NCBI GenBank assembly: GCA_003162425.1
Contig: PMOK01000072.1
Span: 11,149 to 48,396, forward strand
Origin: Bryobacterales bacterium
GTDB taxonomy: Bacteria; Acidobacteriota; Terriglobia; Bryobacterales; Bryobacteraceae
Direction: 5' to 3'
DNA length: 37,248 nucleotides
A program made the translations under genes and the position numbers. Below the pieces are notes generated by a model that was not told the origin of the DNA, made no database searches, and saw nothing but the letters and a program-made list of their open reading frames with translations. Positions 24,329 to 32,700 of the stretch are shown piece after piece. Each line of letters starts with the position of its first letter. Positions within the stretch are counted from its first letter, which is position 1.

Positions 24329-24337
24329 ACCATTATA

Positions 24338-24356
24338 ATACCATCATCGATGGTAT
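24338..24356. promoter_or_regulatory. Inverted repeat, likely operator of the AbrB/PIN operon
   Basis: ATACCATC-ATC-GATGGTAT has perfect 8-base arms and a 3-base centre. A further half site (ATACCAT) lies at 24327-24333, over the antitoxin start codon. The repeat covers the stop codon of the hydrolase gene (24344-24346). Confidence 0.6.
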
Positions 24357-25213
24357 GTTAGTGCAATCCACACTAGCCAATTGATCACGAGGCTCTCAAG
24401 CGTGATACGGTGATCGGAATAGCTATGGTCAGTGGCGATGTGGATCTCGGTTACGTTATCCCCGCCCTTGGCTTTGATCGCTTTCACCAGCGCGGATGTA
24501 TCCGGCGCGAGTCCATCGTCCGATGTCAGCGCCCACAGCGGGGTTCCGATTAGCCCGGCAGCTGCGTTCTCCATTCGGAACTCCTTGGACCGTTCCTTTA
24601 CTTCAGCCGCCATCGATTCCGCGGTCACACCCGCTAACGACTCCATATTGTCCGCCATCAAGGCCACAGCTTTTTCCCTCGGCAACTCGCCCGCCCGTCC
24701 CATGTCCGCAGCCGAAATTAGAACCGCGCCAATAAGCCCGTGATCGTGCGACGCCGTGTGTGCCACCACCCATCCACCCATGCTGTGGCCGGCCATGGCG
24801 ATGCGCCGTGTATCGACGCCGAGCCGCGAAGCCGTAGCGGGATCGCGTAGATATGCGAGAACGGCATCGGCGTCCTCCAGGGTCTGCGCGAAGCGAAAGA
24901 CGCCCGGACTGCCCCACGATCCCCGATAGTTGAAAGTGACAGCGTTCCAACCCGCGCGGCGGACGGCTTGCGCCAGATCGAGATTCTTTTCATTTCCCGG
25001 CAGTCCATGGCAGATGATCAGGGTCGGATACGGCCCCGGCCCAGAGGGTTGATAGATCACGCCATTGATCAGCACGAGGTGGCTTGGGATGTGAAGCACG
25101 GTCATCTTGGCAGGATGGACCGTGTCTACCGGAGGGTCCGTGAAAATAGAAGCGGGAACCTGCTGGCCAAAAGCGCAAACGGCGGCCAGTATCAATAGCG
25201 TATAGAACCGCAT
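24344..25213 (-). CDS. Exported alpha/beta hydrolase
   Basis: The 289-residue protein has a signal peptide (MRFYTLLILAAVCAFGQ). The hydrolase fold shows the oxyanion block ICHGLPGNEKN at 67-77, nucleophile S144 in AGHSMGGW, an acid in TSDDGLAPD (D232 or D233) and a histidine in TDHSYSDHR (H263 or H268). This is the dienelactone hydrolase/acyl-peptidase-like group of serine hydrolases; the substrate is unknown. Its ATG shares a base with the TGA stop of the GAF-PP2C gene, so the two are cotranscribed. Its 3' end contains the inverted repeat that probably controls the antitoxin gene downstream. Confidence 0.82.
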   Translation of the reverse strand: MRFYTLLILAAVCAFGQQVPASIFTDPPVDTVHPAKMTVLHIPSHLVLINGVIYQPSGPGPYPTLIICHGLPGNEKNLDLAQAVRRAGWNAVTFNYRGSWGSPGVFRFAQTLEDADAVLAYLRDPATASRLGVDTRRIAMAGHSMGGWVVAHTASHDHGLIGAVLISAADMGRAGELPREKAVALMADNMESLAGVTAESMAAEVKERSKEFRMENAAAGLIGTPLWALTSDDGLAPDTSALVKAIKAKGGDNVTEIHIATDHSYSDHRITLESLVINWLVWIALTYHR

Positions 25214-26478
25214 CAGAGCGTTCGAATCGCGACCACGGTCATATCGTCGTTCTGTTCAGCATCGCCGGTGAATCTGTCCGTCGCTTCCACCAACTTGTCG
25301 ATAATCTGGCGCGCGGAAAGTGCGGTGCACGCGAGGGCGAGCTTTTCCACTTCGGCTTCGTCCCACATCTCGCCTTTCGCATTGGTCGCTTCGCTGATCC
25401 CGTCCGAGAAACACAGCACGGCGTCGCCTGGTTGGAGCAGTACCTCTCCTTGCTCGTATTCGGAGCCATCCAACAAGCCCACAGGGAATCCGCCGGAGTC
25501 CAAGCGCTCAATTTGGCCGCTGCCGCATCGCATCACCATGGGACGCACTTGACCGGCGTTGACGTAGGTCAGCTTGCGGCTTGCAACGTTCAGCAATCCG
25601 CAGAACAGCGTGGAGTATTTGTCCGCCGTGGAGAACGAATACACCGCTTTGTTGAAATCTCCCATCAGGCTGGCGATGGAATCCGGCGGCCTTACCACCT
25701 GGGAGCGCAAAGACGCCTGAATACTCGCCATTAATACCGCAGCGGCGATTCCTTTTCCCGAGACGTCGCCGAGCGTGAAAAACAATCCGCCGTCCCGCAT
25801 AGGCAGGAAATCGTAGTAGTCGCCACCCACGAACTTTGCCGAGCGGCAATATCCTGCGAAATCGAGGCCGGGAATCGCGGGAAGATCCTGCGGCAAGAGG
25901 TGTTGCTGCACGTCGCGTGCGATCTCCAGCTCCTGTAGGATGAGCTGCGCCGCCTCCGCTTCTTTGCGGAGCCGCTGGGTTTCCAGAGTGGATGCCGAGT
26001 AACCGCTGCACAATCCCAGCAAGTCGACGTCGTCTTGCGAAAATCCACCCGGTTTGTTTAAAACCTGCAAGGCCCCCATGGGTTTTCCATCCATGCCGTG
26101 CAGCGGAAGCGTAAGAATGGATTTCGTGACGTAGCCGCTTTCCTTGTCCACGCTTTTCAGGAACCGATCGTCGCACGAAGTGTCATTCACCAAGATGGCT
26201 TCGTTCTTCGCCACGCAGGCGCCCACCAGGCCCTGCCCAATCGGGATATGCAGTTCGCGGACCCCATGCGCCACTTTCGTCCAGAGACGATTGTTCTTCG
26301 AGTCCACCAGCCAGATGCTGCAGCGGTCCGCACCAACCAGATCGCGCGCCATGCCGGCGTTGAGCTCGAGCACGGCGTCCAGATCCTGCGCGGCGCCAAT
26401 TTGGGCCGCGTAATCGAAAATCACCCGTGAGATGCGCTCCGTTGCGATCATTGCTCGTTCAGCCGTATGAGAACTCAT
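25213..26478 (-). CDS. GAF domain protein phosphatase, PP2C/SpoIIE (RsbU) type
   Basis: This 421-residue protein has a GAF sensor domain (about residues 25-165; GADRCSIWLVD, GLVGACVAKNEAILVND, GALQVLNKPGGFSQDD), a helical linker with LQELEIARDVQQHLLPQ (165-200) and a SpoIIE/RsbU-like Mn-dependent serine phosphatase domain (200-420) with FVGGDYYDF, GDVSGKGIAAAVLMA, FSDGISEATN and QNDDMTVVAI. Such enzymes dephosphorylate anti-anti-sigma factors in partner-switching pathways that control sigma factors or secretion. No STAS or RsbW-type kinase gene is adjacent, so the target is unknown. The GAF ligand cannot be told. All metal-binding acidic residues appear present. Confidence 0.92.
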   Translation of the reverse strand: MSSHTAERAMIATERISRVIFDYAAQIGAAQDLDAVLELNAGMARDLVGADRCSIWLVDSKNNRLWTKVAHGVRELHIPIGQGLVGACVAKNEAILVNDTSCDDRFLKSVDKESGYVTKSILTLPLHGMDGKPMGALQVLNKPGGFSQDDVDLLGLCSGYSASTLETQRLRKEAEAAQLILQELEIARDVQQHLLPQDLPAIPGLDFAGYCRSAKFVGGDYYDFLPMRDGGLFFTLGDVSGKGIAAAVLMASIQASLRSQVVRPPDSIASLMGDFNKAVYSFSTADKYSTLFCGLLNVASRKLTYVNAGQVRPMVMRCGSGQIERLDSGGFPVGLLDGSEYEQGEVLLQPGDAVLCFSDGISEATNAKGEMWDEAEVEKLALACTALSARQIIDKLVEATDRFTGDAEQNDDMTVVAIRTL

Positions 26479-26538
26479 TGTCGCACTGGAAACCAGTCTA
26501 CCGCTCTGGCGGGTTGGGAGCCACCGAATTCCTTTCCT

Positions 26539-27336
26539 TCAACAGTTGATGACCGCATCCAAAACCTGCTCCACGGTAATTTCATCCAGTTTCCCCACCA
26601 CCACCCGCACTCGATCACCGCGCGGCGCCCACACTGCTGGATCTGATGGTCCGAATATCGCAACCACTGGCGCACCCGCGGCAGCCGCGAGATGCGTGAT
26701 GCCTGAGTCGTTGCCGATGTGCACCCGCGCAGTCCTGAGCCAGCAAGCCAACTCGTACAGATTTGTCATCCGCACCGCGCCTTCTAGAGATTCCTCCGGC
26801 CCGGCGCACCAGCGCACTGGCATCCCGATCCGCTGCGCCAATTCCTGGAATCGTTCCATAGGCCAGTTCTTGCGCGGACTTGAGGAGAACGGATGAATCA
26901 CGGCGAAATCGCCCGGCGGCGCTTCGGGACAATCGATTTTGGGAACCGCCGGCCCACTGCCTCCCACCTGCCGTAAAAAATAATCCGCTACGTGCACGCG
27001 CTCATTGGGAGGGGGCAGAGCAGAGAAAAACTCAATCGGCAGCCCCAGCCTTCGCACTTCAGCGCGAAATTCATCGCGGTTCGCTCCGTACCAGGAAATA
27101 ATCGAATCGAATGATTTTAGCCAGTTGATCAGCGCCTGGGGCGGATCCACTCCGTCCAGGCCCAGTAGATCGATGCCTGTCGAGGCGATAGACCGCACTC
27201 TGTCCGCGAAACGAATTAAAGGCACGACGTCGCCCCGTACCCACACTTCGGTGTAATCGGCCTTGAGACACTTCAGCGCGGGAAGAGACAGAACGGTGTC
27301 GCCAATCGCACCCGGTCGAATCAACAGCCGTCGCAA
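26539..27336 (-). CDS. Glycosyltransferase family 9 (heptosyltransferase-like)
   Basis: The 265-residue protein starts MRRLLIRPGAIGDTVLSLPAL, the N-terminal signature of ADP-heptose:LPS heptosyltransferases, and has the later blocks FAVIHPFSSSPRKNWPMERF and HIGNDSGITHLAAAAGAPVVAIFGPSDP that bind the sugar nucleotide. It is shorter than typical WaaC/WaaF (about 320-350 residues), mostly in the linker between the two Rossmann halves. A role in lipopolysaccharide core or other cell-surface glycan assembly is expected. It sits 60 bases before the GAF-PP2C gene and 6 bases after the small anchored protein gene, probably one transcript. The sugar donor and acceptor are unknown. Confidence 0.87.
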   Translation of the reverse strand: MRRLLIRPGAIGDTVLSLPALKCLKADYTEVWVRGDVVPLIRFADRVRSIASTGIDLLGLDGVDPPQALINWLKSFDSIISWYGANRDEFRAEVRRLGLPIEFFSALPPPNERVHVADYFLRQVGGSGPAVPKIDCPEAPPGDFAVIHPFSSSPRKNWPMERFQELAQRIGMPVRWCAGPEESLEGAVRMTNLYELACWLRTARVHIGNDSGITHLAAAAGAPVVAIFGPSDPAVWAPRGDRVRVVVGKLDEITVEQVLDAVINC

Positions 27337-27342
27337 GCGGCG

Positions 27343-27837
27343 CTACTTCGGACTCTTGCTGGTTTCGAACAGCGGCCCGTCCACATCCTGAATGCTGAGG
27401 TGGATAGTCTTAGCGGATTCCAGGACCTTGTTCGGGATATCGAAGCGCGCGGCCACCATCCGATCCACTGTGGCGTGCGGAGCGATCTTGTCTTTGAGGG
27501 ACAGCGAGTCGTTGTATTGATCGCCCAGAAACCGGTTGAATTCGAACACCTGATGCAGATCCATCTTCGAAATCATTGCGGATTCCGCCGTCGTGCCGTC
27601 CTGCTTATCCACCGTTACCTCAACTATGCGCACCACAAACGGGACATCTGAAATATTTTCCACGCGGAAATCCAGCACCGCAATGCTGTCCTGATCGCTG
27701 AGCGCGCCAGTCCTGATCTTCAGGATCTGGCCCTTCAGCTCCAGGTGAGCGCCTCGATGCGAATAGAGAATCCCCCATACGGAGGCAGCAATCACCACCA
27801 CGCCAACCCCGAAAAATATCAGAAATTGTTTGCTCAT
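27343..27837 (-). CDS. Membrane-anchored protein of unknown function
   Basis: From ATG 27837 the protein has 164 residues with one N-terminal transmembrane helix (FLIFFGVGVVVIAASVWGILY). The rest is an extracytoplasmic beta-rich domain with LKGQILKIRTG, VLDFRVENISDVPFVVRIVEVTV and DRMVAARFDIPNKVL, similar in style to immunoglobulin-like or LEA/WHy-like folds. This is a fold guess only. An in-frame ATG at 27852 lies in the edge of a REP-like element and is less likely. It is followed closely by the GT9 gene. Confidence 0.6.
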   Translation of the reverse strand: MSKQFLIFFGVGVVVIAASVWGILYSHRGAHLELKGQILKIRTGALSDQDSIAVLDFRVENISDVPFVVRIVEVTVDKQDGTTAESAMISKMDLHQVFEFNRFLGDQYNDSLSLKDKIAPHATVDRMVAARFDIPNKVLESAKTIHLSIQDVDGPLFETSKSPK

Positions 27838-27843
27838 TCCGAT

Positions 27844-27956
27844 GTGGCGCACGCACTCGTGCGTGCAGCGTTCACACTCCTGTGAACGCCCGAAACCTTT
27901 CTACAAACTGGTGTTCGCAAGAGTGCGAACACGGCACGCACGAGTGCGTGCGCTAC
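27844..27956. repeat. REP-like inverted pair, family 2, copy A
   Basis: The 113-base element has ends GTGGC.../...GCTAC, outer hairpins GCACGCAC-TC-GTGCGTGC on both sides, and inner hairpins GCGTTCACA-CTCC-TGTGAACGC and GTGTTCGCA-AGAG-TGCGAACAC. The following bases ACAATTG also occur after copy B, so the unit extends slightly beyond its inverted ends. The remaining gap to 27988 holds no gene. Confidence 0.85.
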
Positions 27957-27988
27957 AATTGGCAGCCCCCGGCTTCGATCAGGATTCA

Positions 27989-29143
27989 TCAATCTCCCAG
28001 TAGCTTGCCAAACGCTTGCAAGCTGCTGACATTATCGCAGACCGCTTTGATTCCGGCCGTAATCGGAATCGCCAGCAACAAACCAATGCCGCCCCACAGC
28101 GTGCCCCAGAACATGAGCGCGACTGTAACCACCAGCGGATTGAGATGCACGCGCGAGCCCACCACTTTGGGGTAGAGAAAGTTCAGCGCCAGCAGGTGAA
28201 GCATTGCGATTACAACCGCGATCATCACGTAAATGGTGGGTTGATTGTAAACGATCAGTCCCGCCGCGAGTGGCGGCATAATCGCGAGCGGCAGCCCCAC
28301 GTATGGCACTAGGCTAAAGAATCCGCTGAGAGTTCCAATGAGCGGCCAATACGGAAGCTTGATCGCAAAAAAGAAACTGCAACTCAACGCCGAAAGCATC
28401 ACTCCCAGCACAAAGTTGCCGATCATGTAAGCGCGCACCATGTCCGCCACGCCTTCCCAGCTCTTTCCCACGATCTGGCGCCCCGTTCCAGGGAACAGGT
28501 AAAGGAAACTGCGGCGCATATGGTCGCGCCAGCTCAGCATGAAGTACACCAGAAAAGGCACAAAGCTGGCCATCAACACTACGTCGTAAAAAGATCGCAG
28601 ATACCCGTACAAATAAGTCAATAGCGGCGTAGGCTCGGCGTGAATCCGAACCTCCGGAATCGCTGCCGGCGAAGGCGGCTCCTGCTTGGTGGATTTTCGG
28701 CGCCGCATTGTATCAGGTGCGGTACTCGGCGATTGCTGTTCCTGGAATCGCTTGGGAATCAGCACCTGATAGGTTCGTTTCTCGATCTGGTCCATCTGGG
28801 TGGCGATGTTGTCCACCATGTCGTTCATACGCTGGCTGTAAACGGGCAGCGCCTCCACGAAGCCGGAGAATTCAGTGAACAAGCCGAATCCCAGCAGGTA
28901 CAGACCGAGAAGCGCGATGCTGCACACAACGAAGCTAGCCACCGCGCGAGGCAACCGCAATTTTACGAATGCCGTCACCACCGGGTCCAGCAGAAACGCG
29001 ATGATCACCGCGATCACTACCGTGATAAAAAATACCCGGCCGTAATATAACAGTGCGATGCTTGCCGCGAACGCAAGTATCGTAAGGCTGGTCTGTCCCG
29101 GCCTGTGGGTTTGAGTAGGCAGCGTCGGTGTAAGTGTGGACAT
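27989..29143 (-). CDS. AI-2E family membrane permease (PerM-like)
   Basis: The 384-residue protein has about seven to eight transmembrane segments. The typical AI-2E/PerM order is visible: an N-terminal helix pair (LTILAFAASIALLYYGRVFFITVVIAVIIAFLLDP), a cytoplasmic region (about residues 100-170, with a charged, Pro-rich insert RRRKSTKQEPPSP), then helices including FVPFLVYFMLSW, the loop with SWEGVADMVRAYMIGNFVLG and the late motif PLIGTLSGFFSLVPYVGLPLAIMPP. Family members export autoinducer-2 or other small molecules, or serve in ion exchange, so a substrate should not be assumed. The gene is divergent from ruvX. Confidence 0.88.
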   Translation of the reverse strand: MSTLTPTLPTQTHRPGQTSLTILAFAASIALLYYGRVFFITVVIAVIIAFLLDPVVTAFVKLRLPRAVASFVVCSIALLGLYLLGFGLFTEFSGFVEALPVYSQRMNDMVDNIATQMDQIEKRTYQVLIPKRFQEQQSPSTAPDTMRRRKSTKQEPPSPAAIPEVRIHAEPTPLLTYLYGYLRSFYDVVLMASFVPFLVYFMLSWRDHMRRSFLYLFPGTGRQIVGKSWEGVADMVRAYMIGNFVLGVMLSALSCSFFFAIKLPYWPLIGTLSGFFSLVPYVGLPLAIMPPLAAGLIVYNQPTIYVMIAVVIAMLHLLALNFLYPKVVGSRVHLNPLVVTVALMFWGTLWGGIGLLLAIPITAGIKAVCDNVSSLQAFGKLLGD

Positions 29144-29225
29144 CCGTACCTTAGGCTATCCTCTATGATGAAATGAAATCCCGAGCAACAGCAAACCGGG
29201 CCAGAACGGGCTTCTTCAAATCCTC

Positions 29226-29648
29226 ATGATAAACGGCAGGGTACTGGCGCTCGATCTGGGCAAACGGCGCATCGGATTGGCGCTGAGCGACGAGCTGGGC
29301 ATAACGGCGCAAGGCCTGGAAACATTGGAGCGTAGCAACATCCGCGAGGACCTGGCCCGGCTCGCAAAGCTTGCTTCCGAGAAAAATGTCGCGCTGATAT
29401 TGATGGGAAATCCGCTCCACATGAGCGGCCGTGAGGGACGCCAAACCGAGTATACGCGCGATTTTGCGGAGCGCCTCCACGCCGCCACCGGCCTCCCGGT
29501 CGAGTTCCGGGATGAACGCCTCACCACTGTTGAAGCGGAGCGTGTGCTGCGCCAAAGTGGGATCAGCATTCAGAAAAGAGCGAAGGCGGTGGACCGTTTG
29601 GCAGCGGTGATTCTGCTCGAAAGCTATCTCGATTCCCGCCGTCTATGA
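29226..29648 (+). CDS. ruvX: RuvX/YqgF, Holliday-junction resolvase-like 16S rRNA processing nuclease
   Basis: This 140-residue protein matches the YqgF fold: VLALDLGKRRIGLALSD at the N-terminus with catalytic-type D10, LILMGNPLHMSG (the VGxPL-like block), FRDERLTTVEAERVL and a C-terminal KAVDRLAAVILLESYLD with the last acidic residues. In E. coli it is essential and trims the 5' end of 16S rRNA; a role in recombination has also been proposed. It overlaps the next gene, mltG, by 4 bases (ATGATG over the TGA stop). Confidence 0.93.
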   Translation: MINGRVLALDLGKRRIGLALSDELGITAQGLETLERSNIREDLARLAKLASEKNVALILMGNPLHMSGREGRQTEYTRDFAERLHAATGLPVEFRDERLTTVEAERVLRQSGISIQKRAKAVDRLAAVILLESYLDSRRL

Positions 29649-30658
29649 TGCGTAGTCATTCATGCGCCGGGTGTCTGGCCCGGCTGATGTTCGCGCTCCT
29701 GCTGGCCGCCGCAATCGGCGCAGTAGTTGTCTATTATTCTGCGTCACGGCCCTATCAGGGTTTTCAGAAGCCGGTTATTTTGGATTTTCCGAAGGGCACC
29801 AGCACGCGATCCATGGGCGTGCAACTCGCGCAGGCCGGGGTAATCCGTAATTCCTGGCAGTTTCTTGTGGCGCGGGCGATGCGGCCAGGCGCACGCCTGC
29901 TGGCCGGCGAATATCAATTCTCAGAACCAGCTTCGGTCCTGACCGTGTTCGATCGTATCGCGCGCGGCGATGTTTTCTTTTACGAGCTCACGGTTCCGGA
30001 AGGCAGCAACATGTTCGATATCGCCGCGAGTATCAACCGGTTCGACTTTATGAAAGGCGCGGATTTTCTCCGCGTCGCTCGCGACCCCACGCCCATTCGC
30101 GATCTCGCGCCCGACGCCCCTACGCTCGAAGGTTACCTGTTCCCGTCCACTTACCGCATCGAGCGCACTACAACAGTGAAGCAGCTAAGCCACATGATGA
30201 CGGACCTGTTCCGCAAACACTGGCGGGAATTGCAGACTTCGGCGGCCACGGTGAATGCGGTTGTGACGCTGGCCTCACTGGTGGAGAAAGAAACGGCCCT
30301 TTCCGAGGAGCGGCCGGTGGTCGCCTCTGTTTATGCGAATCGGCTGCGGTTAGGCATGCCGCTCGACTGCGATCCAACCACCATTTATGCCGCACTGCTG
30401 GAGGGTCGATACCGCGGAACCATCTATCGTTCAGATCTTGATAATGCGAGTCCATACAATACATACCGTCATGCCGGCCTTCCTCCTGGACCCATCGCAA
30501 ACCCTGGATTGGCGGCCATCAAAGCGGCGCTCGCGCCCGCCGCGACGTCCTACTTGTACTTCGTCGCTAAACCCGACGGTTCGGGCGGCCATCAGTTTTC
30601 GGAAAACATAGAAGCGCACAACCGCGCAGTGGATCAATATCGCCATCGCATGAAGTGA
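29645..30658 (+). CDS. mltG: MltG, endolytic murein transglycosylase
   Basis: The 337-residue protein has one N-terminal transmembrane helix ([21 protein letters not shown]), a LysM-like segment (residues 45-115) and the YceG/MltG catalytic domain. Key blocks are [10 protein letters not shown] at 161-170, [10 protein letters not shown] with E214 as the expected catalytic glutamate, [15 protein letters not shown], and [20 protein letters not shown]. MltG cuts newly made glycan strands in the inner membrane and thereby terminates their growth. The ruvX-mltG pairing recurs in many bacteria. Start 29645 overlaps ruvX; ATG 29648 is equally possible. Confidence 0.94.
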   Translation: MMRSHSCAGCLARLMFALLLAAAIGAVVVYYSASRPYQGFQKPVILDFPKGTSTRSMGVQLAQAGVIRNSWQFLVARAMRPGARLLAGEYQFSEPASVLTVFDRIARGDVFFYELTVPEGSNMFDIAASINRFDFMKGADFLRVARDPTPIRDLAPDAPTLEGYLFPSTYRIERTTTVKQLSHMMTDLFRKHWRELQTSAATVNAVVTLASLVEKETALSEERPVVASVYANRLRLGMPLDCDPTTIYAALLEGRYRGTIYRSDLDNASPYNTYRHAGLPPGPIANPGLAAIKAALAPAATSYLYFVAKPDGSGGHQFSENIEAHNRAVDQYRHRMK

Positions 30659-30687
30659 CTCGTGGGCCACGTTATCATGAAACCTTG

Positions 30688-31659
30688 ATGCCGCTCCCGG
30701 AATCCGCTTCAGCCTTTCTCGCCGGCATTGTCGAACGGCTGCGCAAGACGCGGCTCAAGCGGCGCATCGTCTTTCCGGAAGGCGATGACGCGCGCGTTCA
30801 ACAAGCGGCGGAGCGGCTAAAGCGCGAAGATCTTGTAGCGCCAATCCTGTTGGGAGCGGGCCGCTCTGTCTCTGAGCAAGACGCACGAAGATACGCGCAG
30901 CTCTATTTTGAACGCCGCCGCGCGAAAGGAATTACGGAGATGGAAGCGGGCGAAATTGCAAGAGCACCGCTCTACACCGCGGCGCTGATGGTAGCGGCGG
31001 GTGATGCGGACGGGTTTGTTGGCGGAGCCGTCAACACTACGGCGGAAACGGTGCGCGCGACCTTCCAGTGCATTGGGCCAGCGCCATCCGTACAAACCGT
31101 CTCGAGCGCATTCATAGTGGCTGTTCAAAACAGCGCATTCGGCCACAACGGCCTGCTCGCTTTCGCCGATTGTTCCATCGTGATCGATCCTTCACCCGTC
31201 GAACTCGCTGAGATTGCGATCGCGACCGCCGCTACCACACGCAACCTCATCCATGCAGAGCCGATCGTCGCTCTGCTCTCGTTCTCAACCAAAGGCAGCA
31301 CGCACCATCCATGGGTAGATAAAGTCACCGAAGCGTTGCGCATTCTGCGGGAACGGGCGCCCGACCTTGTAGTGGATGGCGAGTTGCAAGGCGACGCGGC
31401 GCTGGTGGAATCGGTTGGCCAATCCAAAGCGCCTGGATCTCCTGTAGCCGGCCGGGCCAACACGCTCATCTTTCCCGATATCGCCTCCGGCAACATCGCT
31501 GTAAAGCTGGTGGAACGCTTGGGTGGCGCGCTGGCTCTCGGACCGTTTCTGCAAGGGCTCGCGAAGCCTGCCAACGACCTTTCGCGCGGCTGTTCGGCCG
31601 AAGATACTTACGGCGCCGCCATCGTCACGGCGCTCCAATCCGCGAATGCTTCCCTATAA
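30688..31659 (+). CDS. Phosphate acetyl/butyryltransferase family enzyme
   Basis: From ATG 30688 the product has 323 residues, typical of phosphotransacetylase (Pta) and of the catalytic domain of longer Pta. Blocks [92 protein letters not shown] and [17 protein letters not shown] follow the family order. It would interconvert acetyl-CoA and acetyl phosphate. Acetate kinase is not nearby. Its 3' end overlaps the deacetylase-like gene by 14 bases. Confidence 0.9.
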   Translation: MPLPESASAFLAGIVERLRKTRLKRRIVFPEGDDARVQQAAERLKREDLVAPILLGAGRSVSEQDARRYAQLYFERRRAKGITEMEAGEIARAPLYTAALMVAAGDADGFVGGAVNTTAETVRATFQCIGPAPSVQTVSSAFIVAVQNSAFGHNGLLAFADCSIVIDPSPVELAEIAIATAATTRNLIHAEPIVALLSFSTKGSTHHPWVDKVTEALRILRERAPDLVVDGELQGDAALVESVGQSKAPGSPVAGRANTLIFPDIASGNIAVKLVERLGGALALGPFLQGLAKPANDLSRGCSAEDTYGAAIVTALQSANASL

Positions 31660-32548
31660 GCTCGTTTACCACAACGGCTACGACCTGAACCTGGGCGAGC
31701 ATGTCTTCCCCTCGCAGAAGTACCGGCTGATTCGCGATCGTTTGCTCGAAGAACATTTCGCCGAGCCGGCCGATTTCATCGAACCTCAACCAGCCTCCGA
31801 TGCAGACATCCTGCGCGTGCACGATCCAGGCTGGGTGCAGCGGCTGAAGACCGGAACGTTGAGCGTCGAAGAAATCTTAAAGCTGGAGATTCCCTATTCT
31901 CCCGAGATGGTGGCCGGATTCTGGCTGGCAACGGGCGGCACTATTCTGGCAGCCCGCAATGCCCTCGTGCAACGCATCGGCTTCAACATCGGCGGCGGAT
32001 TTCATCATGCGTTTCCCGGCCACGGCGAAGGATTTTGTGCGATTCACGACGTCGCCGTTGCTATTCGCGCCCTCCAACACGATGCTTCCATCCAGCGCGC
32101 CCTGGTAGTGGATTTGGACGTTCACCACGGCAACGGAACCGCGGCCATCTTCGCCGGAGATCGCAGCGTGCTTACGTTGTCGATGCATCAGTTCCACAAC
32201 TACCCGAGCGAAAAGCCGGACTCCATCATCGATATCCATTTGCGAGACGGCGTCGAGGACGAAGAATATCTGAGCCGGCTGAAGGACTCCCTAGCAGTCG
32301 CAATGGGTTTTGCTCCGAACCTGGTTTTTTACCTGGCCGGTGCGGATCCCTATCAGCACGATCAGCTAGGCGGCCTGTCTCTGACGATGGACGGCTTAAA
32401 ACAGCGCGACCGGCTGGTGTTCGAAACAGCCCTAGCTCAAAACGTTCCAGTAGCCGTAGTCTTAGCCGGCGGCTATGCCCGCCATACCGGCGACACGGTG
32501 ACCATTCACTGCAACACGGCCAAGGCCGCCAAGGAGGCGCTGTCGTAG
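31646..32548 (+). CDS. Histone deacetylase-like amidohydrolase (class IV/AcuC type)
   Basis: The 300-residue protein has the arginase-like deacetylase fold with all main residues: the [16 protein letters not shown] block with H120 and H121, [12 protein letters not shown] with D158 and H160 as zinc ligands, [12 protein letters not shown] with D234 as third ligand, and LAGGYA with Y277 in the position of the transition-state tyrosine. Bacterial relatives remove acetyl groups from lysines, polyamines or small molecules. ATG 31646 lies inside the end of the phosphotransacetylase gene, so translation is probably coupled. The stop codon TAG is contributed by the GTAG head of a family 2 REP-like element. 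Confidence 0.9.
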   Translation: MLPYKLVYHNGYDLNLGEHVFPSQKYRLIRDRLLEEHFAEPADFIEPQPASDADILRVHDPGWVQRLKTGTLSVEEILKLEIPYSPEMVAGFWLATGGTILAARNALVQRIGFNIGGGFHHAFPGHGEGFCAIHDVAVAIRALQHDASIQRALVVDLDVHHGNGTAAIFAGDRSVLTLSMHQFHNYPSEKPDSIIDIHLRDGVEDEEYLSRLKDSLAVAMGFAPNLVFYLAGADPYQHDQLGGLSLTMDGLKQRDRLVFETALAQNVPVAVVLAGGYARHTGDTVTIHCNTAKAAKEALS

Positions 32549-32659
32549 CGCACGCACTCCTGCGTGCCGCGTTCACACTCGTGTGAACGCTTTTCTATCC
32601 TTTCCGCACGCTTGTGTTCGCAAGAGTGCGAACACGGCACGCACGAGTGCGTACGCCAC
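32545..32659. repeat. REP-like inverted pair, family 2, copy B
   Basis: The 115-base element has ends GTAGC.../...GCCAC, left outer hairpin GCACGCA-CTCC-TGCGTGC, inner hairpins GCGTTCACA-CTCG-TGTGAACGC and GTGTTCGCA-AGAG-TGCGAACAC, and right outer hairpin GCACGCAC-GA-GTGCGT. ACAATTG-like bases follow as after copy A. Its first TAG ends the deacetylase gene. Between it and 32700 nothing further was seen. Confidence 0.85.
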
Positions 32660-32700
32660 AATTGCGCCACGCTTGTGCAAGAATCAAAGCAACCGGTGTT

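Noticed and set aside
24332-24337. TATAAT on the minus strand before the AbrB-type antitoxin gene as a -10 box
   Set aside because: It ends only 3 bases before the start codon, so transcription would begin inside the coding sequence.
27844-27956. CRISPR array or tRNA-like element
   Set aside because: The hairpins differ in sequence, there are no regular spacers and no tRNA conserved positions; the layout fits REP-like pairs.
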